The position numbers were made by a program, and so were the translations under genes. Source: Oligoflexia bacterium (GTDB lineage Bacteria > Bdellovibrionota > UBA1018). From it: DNA of 50,740 nucleotides. Location of the stretch: contig CAIZRG010000041.1 of the NCBI GenBank assembly GCA_903935335.1, positions 1 through 50,740 of the forward strand, read 5' to 3'. How positions within the stretch are numbered: position 1 is the stretch's first letter; every line of letters starts with the position of its first letter. The notes beneath the pieces are model-generated. The model was given only the letters and a program-made list of their open reading frames with translations, was not told where the DNA came from and searched no databases. Of this stretch, positions 35,102 to 43,736 are shown piece by piece.

Positions 35102-36156
35102 ACTTATTTGATTCAGCGATCCAAAAGGAAAATCGGTTACGTCCTCCAGTCTGGTTTATGCGTCAGGCGGGTAGGTATCACTCTCATTATCGAAAGCTGC
35201 GAGAGCAGTATTCTTTTGTTGAGTTATGCAAGCGGCCTGAAGTGGCTTGTGAAGTAACACTCGGGCCAATTCATGAATTTGATTTTGATGCAGCTATTTT
35301 ATTTTCTGATCTTTTATTTCCGCTTGAAGCGATGGGGATGGGTCTTCGATATGAAGAAGGTCCCAAGCTGGATTGGCATCTCAGGGATTTAGAGGATTTA
35401 AAAAAACTGCAAGGAGGGGCTGACTTGGTGGAGAAAGTGTCTTTTCAGGGAAAGGCACTTGAGAGGATCCGAAAACAGCTTTCTACTGAAAGGAGTCTTC
35501 TCGGGTTTGTGGGTGGGCCTTTCACTTTGTTTTGTTATGCGGTGGAGGGGAGTCATCAAGGCAGTCTGGACTCAGCACGAGAAGGATTGAGAGATGGTCG
35601 TTATTCTGGATTTTTTGAAAAATTAGGGGATCTTTTAGTCGAGAACATGATTCTTCAGGCTAAGTCAGGTGCCGATGCTGTAGCGATTTTTGATACCTGT
35701 GCTGGAGAGGTGGATCCTGACACTTACCGTGAAGTGATCATCCCCGGTTTACGTTGGGTTATGGAAAAATTTAAGCAAGAGTGCTTACATACTCCTCTGG
35801 TTTACTACTCCAAAGGGATGGGCCCGACTCATTGGCAATCCTTGAAAGGCTTGCCCCTGGCCTGCCTAGGTGTAGATTGGAATCATGATTTAAAAGAAAT
35901 GTTGTTGAAGTGGAGTGATTTTTGGGCGATTCAAGGCAATATAGATCCTCATTGGCTTTTTCTGGATCCTCAAGAGCTTGAAAATAAGCTCAGGAAGGTT
36001 TTTGATTCGATCAAAAGCTTGCCCTTGATTCACCGGAGGGCTTGGATTTGTGGTCTGGGGCATGGTGTTTTACCTAAGACACCGGAGGAGAATGTCAAAC
36101 TTTTTTTGAGGCTTCAAAAAGAGATTTTTACAGATGAACTCAGATCTTCTCGGTAG
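35098..36156 (+). CDS. hemE: Uroporphyrinogen decarboxylase
   Basis: The 352-residue enzyme removes the four acetate carboxyl groups of uroporphyrinogen III, yielding coproporphyrinogen III. The N-terminal signature PPVWFMRQAGRYHSHYRKLR is clear, with the two arginines that hold the substrate. AAILFSDLLFPLEAMGMGL carries the essential aspartate. GFVGGPFTLFCYAVEG, AIFDTCAGEVDP and QGNIDPHWLF are other family stretches. It begins in the last codons of the response regulator gene and precedes hemG by five bases. Confidence 0.96.
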   Translation: MNLFDSAIQKENRLRPPVWFMRQAGRYHSHYRKLREQYSFVELCKRPEVACEVTLGPIHEFDFDAAILFSDLLFPLEAMGMGLRYEEGPKLDWHLRDLEDLKKLQGGADLVEKVSFQGKALERIRKQLSTERSLLGFVGGPFTLFCYAVEGSHQGSLDSAREGLRDGRYSGFFEKLGDLLVENMILQAKSGADAVAIFDTCAGEVDPDTYREVIIPGLRWVMEKFKQECLHTPLVYYSKGMGPTHWQSLKGLPLACLGVDWNHDLKEMLLKWSDFWAIQGNIDPHWLFLDPQELENKLRKVFDSIKSLPLIHRRAWICGLGHGVLPKTPEENVKLFLRLQKEIFTDELRSSR

Positions 36157-36161
36157 GTCTT

Positions 36162-37487
36162 ATGCTAGGTGTTTTAGATCAAAAAAAATCTCAAGTGGCG
36201 GTGATCGGAGGAGGAGTTGCAGGTCTTCTTGCAGCCTATCAATTGGATCGTCTGGGTTATGAAGTGAGTCTTTATGAATCCACCTCTCGATTGGGAGGGT
36301 TGATTCATACGGAGCAGACTTCCTGGGGGATTGCTGAGAGCGCTGCTCATTCACTTTTAGGGACTGAAGCTGTTCGAAGCTTGTTTCAGGAATTAGAGGT
36401 GGAGCTTGAGGGCGTGGCCCCTGATTCTCGGGCTCGCTATATTTTGAGGCATGGAAAAATGAGGCGGTTTCCATTGGGTCCTTTGGAAACACTTCAGATG
36501 ATAGGGCGGGCAAGTTTTGTGCGTTCCAAACCATCCATTGTGGGAAGTGTGGGGGAGTGGGGGAAGCACTTTTTAGGTGATCCCGCCCTTCAGTACCTCA
36601 TCACTCCGATGGTTCGTGGAATTTTTGGAGCAGAACCTGAGGAGCTTTTACTTCCTATTGTTTTTCCTAAACTTCAGGTTCCTGTGGGTCAGTCTTTATT
36701 AGGGGCTTTGTTACGAGCTCGGTTTCGAGCTTTTTTTCAAGGCCCGCGTTTTAACAAAGGTTTAGTGAAGACTTCTATGGTCTCTCCTCAAAAAGGGATG
36801 GGTGCGTTCATTCAGGCTCTAGAAAATCGACTGAAGGCACGCTTAGGTCAGCGTTTGATTTTGAATCATCCAGTTTCAAAGTTGCCCAATTTTGGGAACT
36901 TAGTGATTGCTACTCCTGCCTATGAGGCAGCAAAATTACTACAGAGTGTGGATCCTGTTTTAACAAAAGAGTTAAGTCGGGTAAAATACGCTCCTTTGGT
37001 GACTGCGACAGTCTTTCTTGCACGCAAGGATTTAAAGAAGGTGCCCCAGGGGGTAGGGGTTTTGTTTCCTGATGGGGAAGGTAATCAGTGCTTGGGGATT
37101 TTATTTAACTCAAGTACATTTCCCGGTCGGGTTTTGGATGAGTCTCATTGGGTTTCTTGTACAGTGATGTTGGGGGGAACAAAAAATCCAAAAGTGGTTG
37201 AGTGGAGTGAGGATGAGATTCATCAAAGTCTGAAAAAAGATCTTTTCAATTTGTTTGGATTTCAAGGGGAGTGGTTAGGCTGTGTGATTCGAAAATGGAA
37301 ACACGCCGTGCCTTGTTATAATTCGGATTTGATTCAAGTCTGGGAAAGTGCAAAAAAAGGCTGGTGTCAGTTCCCCGGGCAAGTTCTTTTTGGAAATTAT
37401 AGTGGCCAGGTGAGTTTACGAGGGATGATCGAGAGTTTAAGCAATTTTAAGGAGTATTTGGGTGGTCAATCCAAGGAATTACAATGA
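36162..37487 (+). CDS. hemG: FAD-dependent protoporphyrinogen oxidase
   Basis: This 441-residue flavoprotein (also called HemY or PgoX type) oxidises protoporphyrinogen IX to protoporphyrin IX with oxygen. The dinucleotide-binding motif is VAVIGGGVAGLLAAYQL, followed by VSLYESTSRLGGLIHTE. A YLITPMVRGIFGAEPEEL stretch and a C-terminal FGNYSGQVSLRGMIES motif are also present. The oxygen dependence, with HemF next door, implies aerobic haem synthesis. The gene overlaps hemF by 26 bases. Confidence 0.92.
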   Translation: MLGVLDQKKSQVAVIGGGVAGLLAAYQLDRLGYEVSLYESTSRLGGLIHTEQTSWGIAESAAHSLLGTEAVRSLFQELEVELEGVAPDSRARYILRHGKMRRFPLGPLETLQMIGRASFVRSKPSIVGSVGEWGKHFLGDPALQYLITPMVRGIFGAEPEELLLPIVFPKLQVPVGQSLLGALLRARFRAFFQGPRFNKGLVKTSMVSPQKGMGAFIQALENRLKARLGQRLILNHPVSKLPNFGNLVIATPAYEAAKLLQSVDPVLTKELSRVKYAPLVTATVFLARKDLKKVPQGVGVLFPDGEGNQCLGILFNSSTFPGRVLDESHWVSCTVMLGGTKNPKVVEWSEDEIHQSLKKDLFNLFGFQGEWLGCVIRKWKHAVPCYNSDLIQVWESAKKGWCQFPGQVLFGNYSGQVSLRGMIESLSNFKEYLGGQSKELQ

Positions 37488-38268
37488 AATTGTCCAGTTT
37501 TTAAAAAAGTTCAGGGACGAGGTCATTCAGGGCTTTGAGTTGTTAGAGGGTCATGAGAGTGGAGCTCGGTTTGAACGAAAAAACTGGGATCATAAAACTG
37601 GAGGTGGGGGAGAAATTTCAGTTTTGCGAGGCCAAGTCTTTGAAAAAGCAGCTGTGAATTGGTCTGGAGTTTGGGGGGATCGGTTTCCAATGAACGATAG
37701 TGCTGGAAGTTATTTTGCAACGGGCGTGAGCCTCATTACTCACATGTCCAATCCTTTCGCTCCGACAGTTCATATGAATATTCGATTGATTGTCACTGAC
37801 GAAAAGCGTTGGGTGGGAGGAGGCTTTGATTTAACTCCGATGGGGTTTCCGTTTGCAGAGGATACTGAATATTTTCATGATCAAGCAAAAAAAATTTTAA
37901 ACCCACATGGAGTTCATCTCTACTCTGAGTTTTCAAAAAATGCAGCCGAGTACTTTTATATTCCTCATTGGAAGCGAGAAAGAGGCGTTGGAGGTATTTT
38001 TTTTGATCATTTTGAATCGGGGGATTTTGAGAAAGATTTAGCGATGTGGAAGAGTGTAGGTTCAGGGTTTTTAGAAAGCGTGATGCCCATTTATCGACGA
38101 AGAGTTCATACTCCTTTTACAGCTGAAGACCGATTTCGGCAGCTTGAAATGCGGGGTCAATATGCAGAATTTAATCTTTTGTATGATCGCGGAACTCAAT
38201 TTGGGTTTCGATCAGGAGGAAATCCAGAAGCAATTCTTTGCTCTCTCCCTCCACTAGCTAAATGGTGA
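37462..38268 (+). CDS. hemF: Oxygen-dependent coproporphyrinogen-III oxidase
   Basis: The 268-residue enzyme decarboxylates coproporphyrinogen III to protoporphyrinogen IX using oxygen. Family stretches are GGGGEISVLRGQVFEKAAVN, HMNIRLIVTDEKRWVGGGFD, REERGVGGIFFDHFE-like RERGVGGIFFDHFESGD, and EFNLLYDRGTQFGFRSGG. The chosen start is a GTG at 37462 because AAGGAG lies seven bases upstream. It reads within the 3' end of hemG, so translation is probably coupled. Its pathway position is before HemG. Confidence 0.95.
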   Translation: MVNPRNYNEIVQFLKKFRDEVIQGFELLEGHESGARFERKNWDHKTGGGGEISVLRGQVFEKAAVNWSGVWGDRFPMNDSAGSYFATGVSLITHMSNPFAPTVHMNIRLIVTDEKRWVGGGFDLTPMGFPFAEDTEYFHDQAKKILNPHGVHLYSEFSKNAAEYFYIPHWKRERGVGGIFFDHFESGDFEKDLAMWKSVGSGFLESVMPIYRRRVHTPFTAEDRFRQLEMRGQYAEFNLLYDRGTQFGFRSGGNPEAILCSLPPLAKW

Positions 38269-38309
38269 TGATGGGTAGACATCTCAATAATCCTTGGTAG
38301 GGTAGGAAA

Positions 38310-38840
38310 ATGGTAAGTTCTTCAAAAAAACAGTCGATTCAGTGGAAATATCGAATTTTAGGATTAATAGCACTGAGCATTATTTTTTTAGATCAGCTGA
38401 CAAAGCATTGGGTGCAAGACCAATTTAAATTGGGTGAAACTTTGCCTGTCCTTTTAAATTTCTTTAATTTCACTTATGTTCAAAACCAGGGCGCTGCATT
38501 TGGGTTATTTGCTCAATCGGATCCTAGGTTTAGAGTGCCATTTTTTATCCTCATTCCCTTATTCGCACTTTCCACGATCATTTATGTTTTTAGAAAAATT
38601 CCAGATAGCGACATTAAGCTTTCCATTGCTCTTTCGCTGGTTATTTCAGGGGCAATCGGAAATTTAATAGATCGACTCAGATTGGGTTATGTTGTTGATT
38701 TTTTGGATTTTCATTGGTATTGGGTTTATCATTTTCCAGCATTTAACGTTGCTGATTCTGCAATTTGTGTGGGCGTAAGTTTAATTCTTTTAGATTTATT
38801 TCTTAAAGAAAAATCTCTATCCGAAAGAAAGGGGGCTTGA
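38310..38840 (+). CDS. lspA: Lipoprotein signal peptidase (signal peptidase II)
   Basis: The 176-residue, four-helix membrane protease cleaves prolipoproteins after lipid attachment. Conserved segments are LDQLTKHWV, YVQNQGAAFGLF, GAIGNLIDRLRLGYVVDFLDF and FPAFNVADSAICVG, which hold the two catalytic aspartates. GGTAGGAAA precedes the ATG. It is followed four bases later by lgt, which performs the preceding step, so lipoprotein maturation is grouped here. Confidence 0.96.
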   Translation: MVSSSKKQSIQWKYRILGLIALSIIFLDQLTKHWVQDQFKLGETLPVLLNFFNFTYVQNQGAAFGLFAQSDPRFRVPFFILIPLFALSTIIYVFRKIPDSDIKLSIALSLVISGAIGNLIDRLRLGYVVDFLDFHWYWVYHFPAFNVADSAICVGVSLILLDLFLKEKSLSERKGA

Positions 38841-38844
38841 ATTC

Positions 38845-39681
38845 ATGCATCCTCTTCTCATCAAAATTGGGCCTTTTCCTATTCATACTTACGGATTTTT
38901 GGTGGCGATTGGATTTTTAACAGCAGTATCCGTTTTTAAAAAATTAGCGTTGAGGTCCAAACTGGATGTAGAAAAAATTCTGGATTTAAGTTTTTGGGGG
39001 CTCTTAGTTGGTTTTTTGGGGGCACGGACTTTGTACGTGATCACTCGATTCAGTAGTTTTTTAACCGATCCTGTTGCCATTTTTAAAATATGGGAGGGAG
39101 GGTTGGTATTTTGGGGCGGTCCGATTGCAGTGATTCCTTTCGTGATTTTTTATGCAAGAAAGAATCGGCTTGCACTTTGGAAAACATTAGATGTGTTAAC
39201 TCCAGGCCTTGTGATTGCCCATGCCTTTGGAAGATTGGGATGCTTAGCTGCAGGTTGCTGCTATGGGAAGCCTACAGAGAGCGTATTTGGGATCAGGCTT
39301 TATTCAGAGTTGGTTGAGCCATTCTTGCATGGAGTTCCTCTGCATCCTACTCAGCTTTATGAAGCGAGTGCTCTTTTTCTTTTATTTTTTGGGCTTTTAA
39401 TTATTTTCAAATATAAAAAATTTGATGGGCAAGTTGCTCTTTCTTATTTGTTATCTTACCCTATGATTCGTAGTTTCATTGAGATTTTTAGAGGAGATCA
39501 GGTCCGGGGGTTTGTCATTGATGAGGTTCTTTCAACCAGCCAATTTATTTCTATTTTAATTTTTATAGTGAGTGTTGTTGTTCTTTTTAAACGACTGGGG
39601 GAGGTGCAAAGCATACCAAAAAAAGCTTCCTTGAACCGTCATCGAAATCAAAAAAAATCACTTAACCTAGGATCCAGGTGA
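38845..39681 (+). CDS. lgt: Prolipoprotein diacylglyceryl transferase
   Basis: The 278-residue polytopic membrane enzyme transfers diacylglycerol to the lipobox cysteine of prolipoproteins. Visible stretches are FPIHTYGFLVAIGFL, WEGGLVFWGGPIAV, AHAFGRLGCLAAGCCYG (the arginine/glycine-rich signature), HPTQLYEASALF and SFIEIFRGD. The C-terminus is a basic tail. It overlaps the start of the ABC substrate-binding protein by four bases. Confidence 0.96.
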   Translation: MHPLLIKIGPFPIHTYGFLVAIGFLTAVSVFKKLALRSKLDVEKILDLSFWGLLVGFLGARTLYVITRFSSFLTDPVAIFKIWEGGLVFWGGPIAVIPFVIFYARKNRLALWKTLDVLTPGLVIAHAFGRLGCLAAGCCYGKPTESVFGIRLYSELVEPFLHGVPLHPTQLYEASALFLLFFGLLIIFKYKKFDGQVALSYLLSYPMIRSFIEIFRGDQVRGFVIDEVLSTSQFISILIFIVSVVVLFKRLGEVQSIPKKASLNRHRNQKKSLNLGSR

Positions 39682-40577
39682 GAGACTTGAGGATTTTTTT
39701 TCAAGCCTTGGGAATTTTACTCTGGGCTTGTGTTTCTTTTGCTCGAGAGGTTGTTGATGCAACTCAAGCCCATGTCCTATTGAAGGAAAAGCCTCAAAGA
39801 GTGATCACTTTAGCTCCTTCTTTGGGCGAGTTGGTGGCCGATCTTTTAGGGGGAGAACTCGAGCGTCTGATTGCGGTGAGTGAGCACTCGGATTATCCTC
39901 CTGCCTTAAAAAGAAAGTCCTCCATTGGGCCGTATCATCAGTTTAATCTAGAAAAGGTTTTAGCTCTTAAGCCTGATCTCGTGTTAGCAACAACCGATGG
40001 AAACCCCCGCGATCCAGTGATACACCTTCGGGAACTCGGAGTGCCTGTCATTACGGTACAGACGGGAAGCTTTCAAGAAGTTCAAGAGTCCATGCGTTTA
40101 GTCGGTCTTGCTCTTGGAGTTTCCTCCTTGGGCGATCAGATGGCCAAACAGCTTGAGGTTGGGATTCAAAATATTAGGAAAAAATCTCAGAAAAAATCGA
40201 AGCAGCATTCCTCACTCAGGGTCATGCTTCAAGTCGGAGATGATCCTTTGGTGGTTGTAGGATCGGGTTCCTTTCTCAGTTCAGCATTAGAGGTTACAGG
40301 GGCTCAGAATATTTATGAAAAAGCTCAGGTACGCTATCCAAAGCCGTCTTTAGAAGACGTGATTCAAAAAAATCCAGATGTGATTGTCATCATGGCTGTT
40401 GGAAGTGATTTATCAGTTTATGAACGAATGGCCCAGAAGTGGAAACAGTTGGCAGGGCTTAAAGCTGTGATCAATCGGAAAGTTTTTGTGCTGCGCAGTG
40501 ATGCTTTGCTTCGTCCGACTTTGAGGTTGCTTGAAGGAATTTCACTTCTCAGTCGAACTCTTTATGGAAGTGGGTGA
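39678..40577 (+). CDS. ABC transporter periplasmic substrate-binding protein (BtuF/FepB type)
   Basis: The protein has 299 residues and an N-terminal export signal (IFFQALGILLWACVSFA). The two-lobed cluster-A-2 binding fold shows in RVITLAPSLGELVADLLGG, SDYPPALKRKSSIGPYHQFN, VLALKPDLVLATTDGNP and VIQKNPDVIVIMAVGS. The family carries cobalamin, ferric siderophores or haem. It lacks a lipobox. The start codon is GTG, overlapping lgt. Permease and ATPase follow at once. Location next to the haem genes makes iron, haem or cobalamin plausible but does not decide between them. Confidence 0.88.
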   Translation: MRDLRIFFQALGILLWACVSFAREVVDATQAHVLLKEKPQRVITLAPSLGELVADLLGGELERLIAVSEHSDYPPALKRKSSIGPYHQFNLEKVLALKPDLVLATTDGNPRDPVIHLRELGVPVITVQTGSFQEVQESMRLVGLALGVSSLGDQMAKQLEVGIQNIRKKSQKKSKQHSSLRVMLQVGDDPLVVVGSGSFLSSALEVTGAQNIYEKAQVRYPKPSLEDVIQKNPDVIVIMAVGSDLSVYERMAQKWKQLAGLKAVINRKVFVLRSDALLRPTLRLLEGISLLSRTLYGSG

Positions 40578-41511
40578 ACGGGTGAAGGTTTTTACGGTCG
40601 GAAGTATAGCCTGGCTGGGTTCTTTCTTATTAGCCCTTCAACTGGGAGCAGTGGATCATTTAGAGCTTGAGTTCATGGCTCAAATTAGACTTCCTCGGGT
40701 TCTGACGGCTTCAGTTGTGGGTATGGGTCTTTCTGTGTCAGGGGCTGTGTTACAGGCTCTTTTTGTCAATCCTTTATGTGAGCCCTATACTCTAGGTATT
40801 TCTTCAGGAGCTGCGTTAGGAGCTGTGATTGGAGCTTCTTATGGGCTTCACTGGATGTTTGCGGGACTGGCAGGGACTGCTTTTTTAGGGGCTGCTGTTT
40901 TTGCAGCGATTCTTTATTTAGTTTCTTTGAGGCCACAGAGCAAAAATGTCACCCTGCTTTTAATGGGGGTGATGCTGAGTTTTTTAGGTTCTAGCTTGAT
41001 GGCTTTATGGATGACCTTGACTGATTCAAATGGATTACAAGGCTTGATTCACTGGCTTTTCGGAGATTTATCCAGAGCTAGGTTGAAAGGGGCGGTGATT
41101 TCAGGTGGGTTCATCTTTCTTTTAACACTCTCTTTGTGGAGAAATTGGAGAGAGTTAGATGCTCTGCTTTTAGGTGAAGAAGGGGCTGAGACTTTGGGTG
41201 TTGATGTTTCTCGAGTTCGAAGAAAGCTGATCCTCATCACTTCTTTTATGATTGGAATTTGTGTGAGTTCAGCTGGGATGATTGGTTTTGTGGGATTGGT
41301 GGTTCCCCATTTTGCTAGAAAACTCATCGGATCTTTACATCTGAGACTCATCCCACTTTGTGCTCTGGGCGGGGCGATTACCTTGACCTTAGCGGATTGC
41401 TTTTCCCGAGTTTTGATTCGACCTTATGAGCTTCCCATTGGTGTGGTTACAGCGCTGATAGGTTCACCCCTGTTTGTATGGATCATGTGGGTTCGAAAGG
41501 AAACGGTTTGA
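40564..41511 (+). CDS. FecCD/BtuC-family ABC transporter permease
   Basis: The protein has about 315 residues and eight to ten membrane helices. Family marks are QIRLPRVLTASVVGMGLSVSG, NPLCEPYTLGISSGAALGAV, LLLGEEGAETLGVDVSRVR and GFVGLVVPHFARKLIGS (the ATPase-contacting loop). The ATG at 40564 lies inside the end of the substrate-binding gene; the frame is open to 40531. It should form the membrane channel with the next gene's ATPase. Confidence 0.92.
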   Translation: MEVGERVKVFTVGSIAWLGSFLLALQLGAVDHLELEFMAQIRLPRVLTASVVGMGLSVSGAVLQALFVNPLCEPYTLGISSGAALGAVIGASYGLHWMFAGLAGTAFLGAAVFAAILYLVSLRPQSKNVTLLLMGVMLSFLGSSLMALWMTLTDSNGLQGLIHWLFGDLSRARLKGAVISGGFIFLLTLSLWRNWRELDALLLGEEGAETLGVDVSRVRRKLILITSFMIGICVSSAGMIGFVGLVVPHFARKLIGSLHLRLIPLCALGGAITLTLADCFSRVLIRPYELPIGVVTALIGSPLFVWIMWVRKETV

Positions 41512-42335
41512 ATCACCCCCTTGTTTTAGGTGCATACGGCATTTCGTTTGCCTGGTCGTCTTATGCGCTGGGTGATGCCCTGAGCTTAGAAGAGGTTTCA
41601 TTGGAGCTCAGCCGTGGGGAAATGGTTGGGTTATTGGGGCCTAATGGATCAGGCAAGTCAACTTTGATGAAAATCCTAGCCGGTATTTTATCTCTGAAGA
41701 GGCCTGGAGCGTCAGGTCAGGTCCGATATTTAGGTCAGAATTTTCTTTCGATGCCGTGGAGTCATCGCGCGAGGCATGTGGTTTATGTTCCTCCTGATTT
41801 CAGGCTGGAGTTTCCTCTTTCTGCAGAAGAGGTGGTTCTTTTAGGTAGAACTTGCCAGGGAGGAGGCTTTCTTCGTTGGAGATCTCCTGAGGATCAAAAA
41901 AAAGTAGAGTGGGCAATGAAGTTGTGTTTGTGCTGGGATTTTAGGAAAAGAAGGATCGATTGTTTGAGTGATGGGCAACGTCAATTAGTTTCTTTAGCTC
42001 GAGCTCTTGCTCAGGGTGGAAGAGTTCTTCTGTTAGATGAAACGCTTTCACGGATGGATTTGAGTCACCAAGCTGCAATTGCAAGAATGCTAAAAAGTTT
42101 GATTCAAGAAGGTTGGTCAATTCTTTTAGTTTCTCATGATGTCAATCTCGTTGCTCGGTGGGCTGATCGAGTGATTTTTTTAAAAAATGGAAAACAATTA
42201 TTTCAAGGCACAGTGAGAGAAGCTTTTACTTCAGAGAATTTAAAGGTTCTTTATCCTCAAACAGATTTGTTTTTAGGCTCAAATCCTATGACAGGGGCTC
42301 CTCAGGTTTTTTTCAATGGTGAGACAACTCGGTAG
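41478..42335 (+). CDS. ABC transporter ATP-binding protein (FecE/BtuD type)
   Basis: This ATPase of 285 residues has Walker A GLLGPNGSGKSTLMK, the signature CLSDGQRQLVSLARALAQG (LSDGQ in place of LSGGQ), Walker B RVLLLDETLSRMD and the switch histidine in LLVSHDVNLV. The first 20 or so residues overlap the permease gene; TTG at 41508, just before the permease stop and with GGA upstream, is an alternative start. It powers the uptake system of the two preceding genes and ends the long plus-strand array. Confidence 0.92.
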   Translation: MDHVGSKGNGLNHPLVLGAYGISFAWSSYALGDALSLEEVSLELSRGEMVGLLGPNGSGKSTLMKILAGILSLKRPGASGQVRYLGQNFLSMPWSHRARHVVYVPPDFRLEFPLSAEEVVLLGRTCQGGGFLRWRSPEDQKKVEWAMKLCLCWDFRKRRIDCLSDGQRQLVSLARALAQGGRVLLLDETLSRMDLSHQAAIARMLKSLIQEGWSILLVSHDVNLVARWADRVIFLKNGKQLFQGTVREAFTSENLKVLYPQTDLFLGSNPMTGAPQVFFNGETTR

Positions 42336-42338
42336 ATA

Positions 42339-43217
42339 TTAGAAATAGATTGAAAATCCAAAATTATGAGCCAGAGAACTGAGTGGCTGTGTCACTCGTG
42401 AAAAAGCATAATCAACAGAAAGTCGAGGTGCAAGCCAACCTAATCCAAATCCATAGCCATCTCCGAGTTGCGCTTGGTAAGGGATCATTGAGTTTTTAAA
42501 AATCCCCATTCGGAGAAAGAGTTCAGAAAAAAAAGGAAATTCCAATCCTGTTTGGTACCCCCACCGAGCTTTGTCTTGCGGTAGAGAGGGCATCCAATGA
42601 GGATCCAGATAAAGAAGAATAATTTTAGTGATATTGAATTTAGTTCCTAATATAAAATCACGATAAAAAGATCGATCCTGAGCAGATTCAAAAAGATTGT
42701 CGATAATCAATGCAGATTGGAACCATGAAGAGATGAGGCCACTTGCTGAAAAAGTTGCATCTGTAATTCGCGAAGCAAATTTTTCATTAGGAAAGATGAC
42801 TTTTACGCCTGTTCCAATGCCCAGTCTTCGAGCGATTGATTTTGAAGCTCCGATATGAAGCAGTGCAGCATCTTCTCTGCGGGTGTAGCCCACTCCTGCT
42901 TGAAAGATAGCTTCAGTGGTTCCGTCTAAAACAGAGATATTGAGGTTGTGACCATGAAAATCAGTTGGGCCTTGAGGTGTTTGTTGGGTTCCACAGCAAT
43001 AGGACAGGTAATGCGTACTTAAGGCGTGAGTGAACATGAAAGATGTGAAAGAAGGATTCAGATAGATAGCATCTGTGAGGAGTGGGCTTGCATGTCCGGC
43101 TCCTCCTAGTCCATCCGTCCGAGGTGAATGAAAGTCGGCTGCATGAGTTTGTAGAGAGAGAGTGATCATTATCCAAGAAATGCAAGAAATGAATAAAGCA
43201 TGGATTCTATCAAGCAT
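42339..43217 (-). CDS. Outer-membrane beta-barrel protein of unknown function
   Basis: The protein has 292 residues and a signal peptide ending in LSLQTHA. The mature start RTDGLGGAGHASPLLTDAIYLNPSF resembles FadL/PorV-type barrels, which show conserved GGA and D-A-x-x-x-N-P near the N-terminus. Alternating hydrophobic strands run to the end, and the chain closes with GFSIYF, a C-terminal aromatic typical of barrels inserted by BamA. The ligand is unknown. GGAGAG before the ATG supports the start. The gene is convergent with the ABC operon and divergent from the DksA-like gene. Confidence 0.75.
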   Translation of the reverse strand: MLDRIHALFISCISWIMITLSLQTHAADFHSPRTDGLGGAGHASPLLTDAIYLNPSFTSFMFTHALSTHYLSYCCGTQQTPQGPTDFHGHNLNISVLDGTTEAIFQAGVGYTRREDAALLHIGASKSIARRLGIGTGVKVIFPNEKFASRITDATFSASGLISSWFQSALIIDNLFESAQDRSFYRDFILGTKFNITKIILLYLDPHWMPSLPQDKARWGYQTGLEFPFFSELFLRMGIFKNSMIPYQAQLGDGYGFGLGWLAPRLSVDYAFSRVTQPLSSLAHNFGFSIYF

Positions 43218-43306
43218 ACTGATTCTCTCCTTTTTTTTTCAAGCAATGCAAGGTGTCAAGATTGACTTTACAAAGCTCTCATTTATCGGTAGACATAAGT
43301 ACTCTT

Positions 43307-43681
43307 ATGCCATTACGCAGAGAAAAGATCGAAAAATATCGAAAGCAACTTCAATCACGCCGTGATGCTTTAGCTGAAGATTTGCATTTAGCAACTCTTC
43401 AGCTCATTCAAGATGAATCTGTTTATACGGACTCAATGGATCAGGCAGCAGCTGAAACAGACAAAACTTTTGCTTTGCGAATGAAAAACCGTGAGCGAGA
43501 TGCTTTGTTTCAAATTGATAAAGCCATTCGTCGTTTAGGTGACGGATCTTTTGGGAAATGTCAACGGTGTGCAGAGCCTATTTCTGAGGCTAGAATTGAT
43601 GCATTCCCATTTACAACTCTTTGCATCGACTGCAAAGTGGAGCTAGAGTCTGAAGAGCACCGCTTTTCTGGGCGCCATTAG
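43307..43681 (+). CDS. DksA/TraR-family zinc-finger regulator
   Basis: The protein has 124 residues. A coiled-coil region (REKIEKYRKQLQSRRDALAEDL) carries the DxxDxA tip sequence as TDSMDQAAAETD. It is followed by a four-cysteine zinc finger, CQRC, then CIDC 18 residues later, and a short acidic helix. The family binds RNA polymerase in the secondary channel and modifies initiation, in DksA together with ppGpp. The ATG at 43307 gives the family N-terminus; a GTG at 43253 is an alternative. No strong ribosome binding site is seen before either. Confidence 0.88.
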   Translation: MPLRREKIEKYRKQLQSRRDALAEDLHLATLQLIQDESVYTDSMDQAAAETDKTFALRMKNRERDALFQIDKAIRRLGDGSFGKCQRCAEPISEARIDAFPFTTLCIDCKVELESEEHRFSGRH

Positions 43682-43736
43682 TTTAATCCCCTGGTGGATG
43701 GAAGATGAGTTGGAAAATTAGAAGGAGAATTAAAAA

